From the NCBI GenBank assembly GCA_900555985.1, contig USNF01000022.1, forward strand, positions 1 through 14,935: a stretch of 14,935 nt of DNA. The letters are read 5' to 3'. The translations under genes and the position numbers were made by a program. Below are positions 13,409-14,935 of the stretch, in pieces (the first letter of the stretch is position 1; every line of letters starts with the position of its first letter). This stretch comes from an uncultured Gemella sp. (lineage in GTDB: Bacteria; Bacillota; Bacilli; Staphylococcales; Gemellaceae). The notes beneath the pieces are model-generated. The model worked only from the letters and a program-made list of their open reading frames with translations. It was not told the origin of the DNA and made no database searches.

Positions 13409-13418
13409 TACTAGTGCT
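13394..13418. other. hairpin at the 3' end of the membrane-protein gene
   Basis: AGCACCAGT (13394-13402) pairs with ACTAGTGCT (13410-13418) with one mismatch and overlaps the stop codon. A T7 tract follows it only on the minus strand, where no gene is upstream. It may slow or process the plus-strand message or shield against minus-strand readthrough. Confidence 0.45.
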
Positions 13419-13491
13419 GAAAAATGATAAACAAGTTAATATATAGACAACTGAATTATACCATATAAATGTTGTTATATCAAGGTTTTAT

Positions 13492-13504
13492 TTACTTACT
13501 TAAA
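13492..13504. promoter_or_regulatory. putative repressor operator upstream of int
   Basis: TTACTTACTTAAA matches 11 of 13 bases of the operator motif in the repressor control region. It lies about 70 bases before a candidate int promoter and is framed by ATCAAG copies. This would place int under the same repressor. Confidence 0.45.
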
Positions 13505-13572
13505 ATCAAGAGCTAATTAAACGGATTCTGAGCGTCCTAATTACCAAAAGGTACAATTACATTACCTACCCC

Positions 13573-13600
13573 TTGAAAGTCTTATCACGTCCATTATATG
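13573..13600 (+). promoter_or_regulatory. candidate int promoter
   Basis: TTGAAA (13573-13578), a 16-base spacer and TATATG (13595-13600), about 70 bases before the int start codon. Both hexamers are moderate. Confidence 0.4.
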
Positions 13601-13619
13601 ATGTGTTTTTTACCTAATC

Positions 13620-13649
13620 ATTTATTAATTTCTTTGATATGTGCTAGAT
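13620..13649. repeat. 30-bp direct repeat, copy 2
   Basis: Identical to 10428-10457. This copy lies directly before the ribosome binding site of int. The pair brackets the whole regulatory module of about 3.2 kb. Relative to the gene each precedes, the two copies point in opposite directions. Possible roles are Int/Xis arm sites, a shared regulator site, or a scar of module exchange. Confidence 0.95.
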
Positions 13650-13668
13650 AGAAAGGAAATAATAAAAA

Positions 13669-14805
13669 ATGATTAAACAATACGAGAAAAACGGAAAAAA
13701 ATTTTATAGATTTAGAAATATATACATAGGTATAGACCCTACAACAGGAAAAGAAATAAGAAAATCAAAGTCAGGATTTACATCAAAACGAGAAACTGAA
13801 ATATATATATCAAACTTACGTACAGAATTTGACAATAAGAATTACATCAACAGTAATGATATTAGTTTCCAGGAATTATATGAGCTATGGTTTCAAGGAT
13901 ATAAAGATACTGTCAAACCTAGTTCACTTTATGTTACTCAAAACGTATTAAAGCAAATACTTAGCTATTTTGGTAAGATGAAAGTAAAAAAGATAACTAC
14001 TATTAGTTGTCAAAAGTATTTAAATACAAATAAAGATTTCTCATATAGTCACATAAAAAAATTGAAAAGTTATACTAGCTTAATTTTAAAGTATGGTGTC
14101 AAAATGCAAGTAATTAATTTTAACCCTATGGATAATGCAACTATACCTAAGAGAAAAGAAGATACAAAAAACGAAGATACTTTATACTATACCAAAAGTG
14201 AATTAAAACAATTTCTAGATATAGTAGATAGTTACAACAATACTGAATGGAAAACACTATTCAGATTACTTGCTTTTACTGGAGCTAGAAAAGGTGAAAT
14301 ACTAGCTTTAACATGGGATGATATTGATTTTACAAACAATACTATTGATATAAATAAAACTCTAGCAAGTACAGAAACTGCTGTAGTAGTTCAAACTCCA
14401 AAAAGTAAAAGTAGTATAAGAAATATTTCTATTGATACAGAAACTGCACGTATATTAAGATTATGGAAATTAAGACAACGTGAAGAATTTTTAAAAGTTG
14501 GTATAATTCCAAAAACTAAACAGCTTGTATTTGCTAATAGTGAGAATAATTTTAAATGGATATTTTTCCCTAATTATACATTAAAGAAAATTTGTGAAGA
14601 ACATGATTTTAAATTAATTAAAATACATGGTTTCCGCCATACTCATGCTTCTTTACTCTTTGAAAGTGGGAATATGAGTATTAAAGCTGTACAGCACCGT
14701 TTAGGTCACTCAGATATACAAACTACTATGAATATATATACTCACGTTACTCAATTACAGAAAGATAATATAGGTAATGATTTTGCTAAATATATGGGGA
14801 TGTAA
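13669..14805 (+). CDS. int: tyrosine site-specific recombinase (island integrase)
   Basis: A 378-residue integrase of the phage/ICE type. Residues 1-55 form an AP2-like arm-binding domain (KKFYRFRNIYIGIDPTTGKE). Residues about 64-160 are the SAM-like core-binding domain. The catalytic domain carries the full set: Arg207 (TGARKGEIL), Lys245 (TPKSKSS), His320 and Arg323 (HGFRHTH), His347 (RLGHSDI) and the nucleophile Tyr357 (NIYTHV). Nothing is missing, so it should be active. The ATG at 13669 follows GAAAGGA by about 12 bases. The gene ends 82 bp before the right attachment repeat, convergent with rpsO, as usual for an integrase adjacent to its att site. The target is the 3' end of rpsO, shown by the 23-bp repeats. 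Confidence 0.95.
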   Translation: MIKQYEKNGKKFYRFRNIYIGIDPTTGKEIRKSKSGFTSKRETEIYISNLRTEFDNKNYINSNDISFQELYELWFQGYKDTVKPSSLYVTQNVLKQILSYFGKMKVKKITTISCQKYLNTNKDFSYSHIKKLKSYTSLILKYGVKMQVINFNPMDNATIPKRKEDTKNEDTLYYTKSELKQFLDIVDSYNNTEWKTLFRLLAFTGARKGEILALTWDDIDFTNNTIDINKTLASTETAVVVQTPKSKSSIRNISIDTETARILRLWKLRQREEFLKVGIIPKTKQLVFANSENNFKWIFFPNYTLKKICEEHDFKLIKIHGFRHTHASLLFESGNMSIKAVQHRLGHSDIQTTMNIYTHVTQLQKDNIGNDFAKYMGM

Positions 14806-14840
14806 AAAAAGTCGTTACTGTTTCGTTACATTCATAAAAA

Positions 14841-14876
14841 ATAGGAAAGCCGAAGTATCTCAAACGGCTTTCCTAT
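14841..14876. terminator. island-borne bidirectional terminator between int and rpsO
   Basis: A perfect 12-bp stem ATAGGAAAGCCG/CGGCTTTCCTAT (14841-14852 with 14865-14876). On the minus strand TTTTTATG follows, and on the plus strand AAGGTTTTT. It lies inside the island, 12 bases beyond the right repeat. It therefore supplies rpsO with a terminator in place of the one displaced to 2521-2574, and ends int transcription as well. Confidence 0.88.
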
Positions 14877-14887
14877 AAGGTTTTTAA

Positions 14888-14910
14888 AAATTATCTTCTT
14901 AATCCTAGAG
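14888..14910 (-). repeat. attR: 23-bp direct repeat within the rpsO 3' end
   Basis: Identical to 2583-2605. It contains the rpsO stop codon (14891-14893) and the codons for LGLRR. The gene continues unbroken to the right, so this is the junction that keeps rpsO intact. Confidence 0.92.
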
Positions 14911-14935
14911 CTTTAATTAATTCACGGTATCTTTG
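14891..14935 (-). CDS. rpsO: 30S ribosomal protein S15, C-terminal end (partial)
   Basis: The last 14 codons read QRYRELIKALGLRR, matching the well-conserved C-terminus of bacterial S15 (Bacillus and E. coli proteins end in similar ...LGLRR). S15 binds 16S rRNA early in assembly of the small subunit platform. The rest of the gene lies to the right of the window. The island has inserted so that the coding sequence to the stop codon is restored, with the last five sense codons inside the att core. Confidence 0.9.
   Translation of the reverse strand, partial: QRYRELIKALGLRR

Larger units (their letters stand above)
2583..14910. mobile_element. PICI-like satellite island integrated at the 3' end of rpsO
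   Basis: The bounds are the 23-bp direct repeats at 2583-2605 and 14888-14910, giving a unit of 12,305 bp. The order is int, cargo and repressor on the plus strand, divergent from cro-like, membrane peptide, xis-like, primase-helicase, iteron origin, late activator and coiled-coil genes on the minus strand. This is the standard architecture of Gram-positive phage-inducible chromosomal islands. No capsid, tail, portal, large terminase, lysis or relaxase gene is present, which argues against a prophage or a self-transmissible element. No recognisable small terminase was found, so how its DNA is selected for packaging is unclear. Both ends and all core functions appear intact. A defective prophage is the main alternative, but size, the iteron origin and the lack of remnants make it less likely. 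Confidence 0.87.

Noticed and set aside
13394..13418. Plus-strand terminator after the membrane-protein gene
   Set aside because: The stem is followed by GAAAAATG, not T, on the plus strand. It is listed only as a hairpin.

Overview
The window looks like a low-GC Firmicute chromosome of the Bacillales, most like Gemella or a staphylococcal relative. The clues are AT-rich DNA, strong AAGGAG-type ribosome binding sites, TTG starts, and a flanking set of a type II NADH dehydrogenase, a HesB-like protein and a NifU-like protein. That set resembles the yutJ/yutM/yutI group of Bacillus and Staphylococcus. The genus is an inference.

Left chromosomal flank (1-2582): a probable IS3-family end (1-55), the NADH dehydrogenase and HesB-like genes (minus strand, one operon), a NifU-domain gene (plus strand), tRNA-Arg(UCU) with its own promoter and terminator (minus strand), and a terminator that probably once served rpsO. 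Right flank (14891-14935): the last 14 codons of rpsO (ribosomal protein S15) on the minus strand.

Between them lies a complete-looking integrated element of about 12.3 kb (2583-14910). It is bounded by a 23-bp direct repeat that is the 3' end of rpsO. It has the layout of a Gram-positive phage-inducible chromosomal island (PICI, SaPI-like satellite). At the right are a tyrosine integrase, two accessory genes and a Stl-like repressor on the plus strand. Divergent from these, on the minus strand, come a small Cro-like regulator, a 36-residue membrane peptide, an AlpA/Xis-like protein, a small unknown protein, an 816-residue primase-helicase, an iteron origin, two small genes, an ArpU/DUF1492-type activator and three coiled-coil proteins. 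The operon ends at a strong terminator near 4200. The left end carries a cargo gene (PBECR4-like nuclease fold) behind a promoter, a roughly 200-nt structured leader RNA and an intrinsic terminator. No capsid, tail, large terminase, lysis or relaxase gene is present, so the element should depend on a helper for transfer.

The likely logic is as follows. The Stl-like repressor lacks a LexA/S24 peptidase domain and probably binds a repeated motif (TTACTTACTTTTA) around the divergent promoters and upstream of int. A helper-phage protein would relieve it. Xis and Int then excise the island, the primase-helicase replicates it from the iterons, and the ArpU-like and coiled-coil proteins act late. 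The least explained parts are the structured RNA in front of the nuclease gene, a GC-rich island at 5111-5185 (possible cos or oriT), a short plus-strand RNA opposite the leader of the membrane peptide, a 30-bp direct repeat flanking the regulatory module, and the tandem coiled-coil paralogs.
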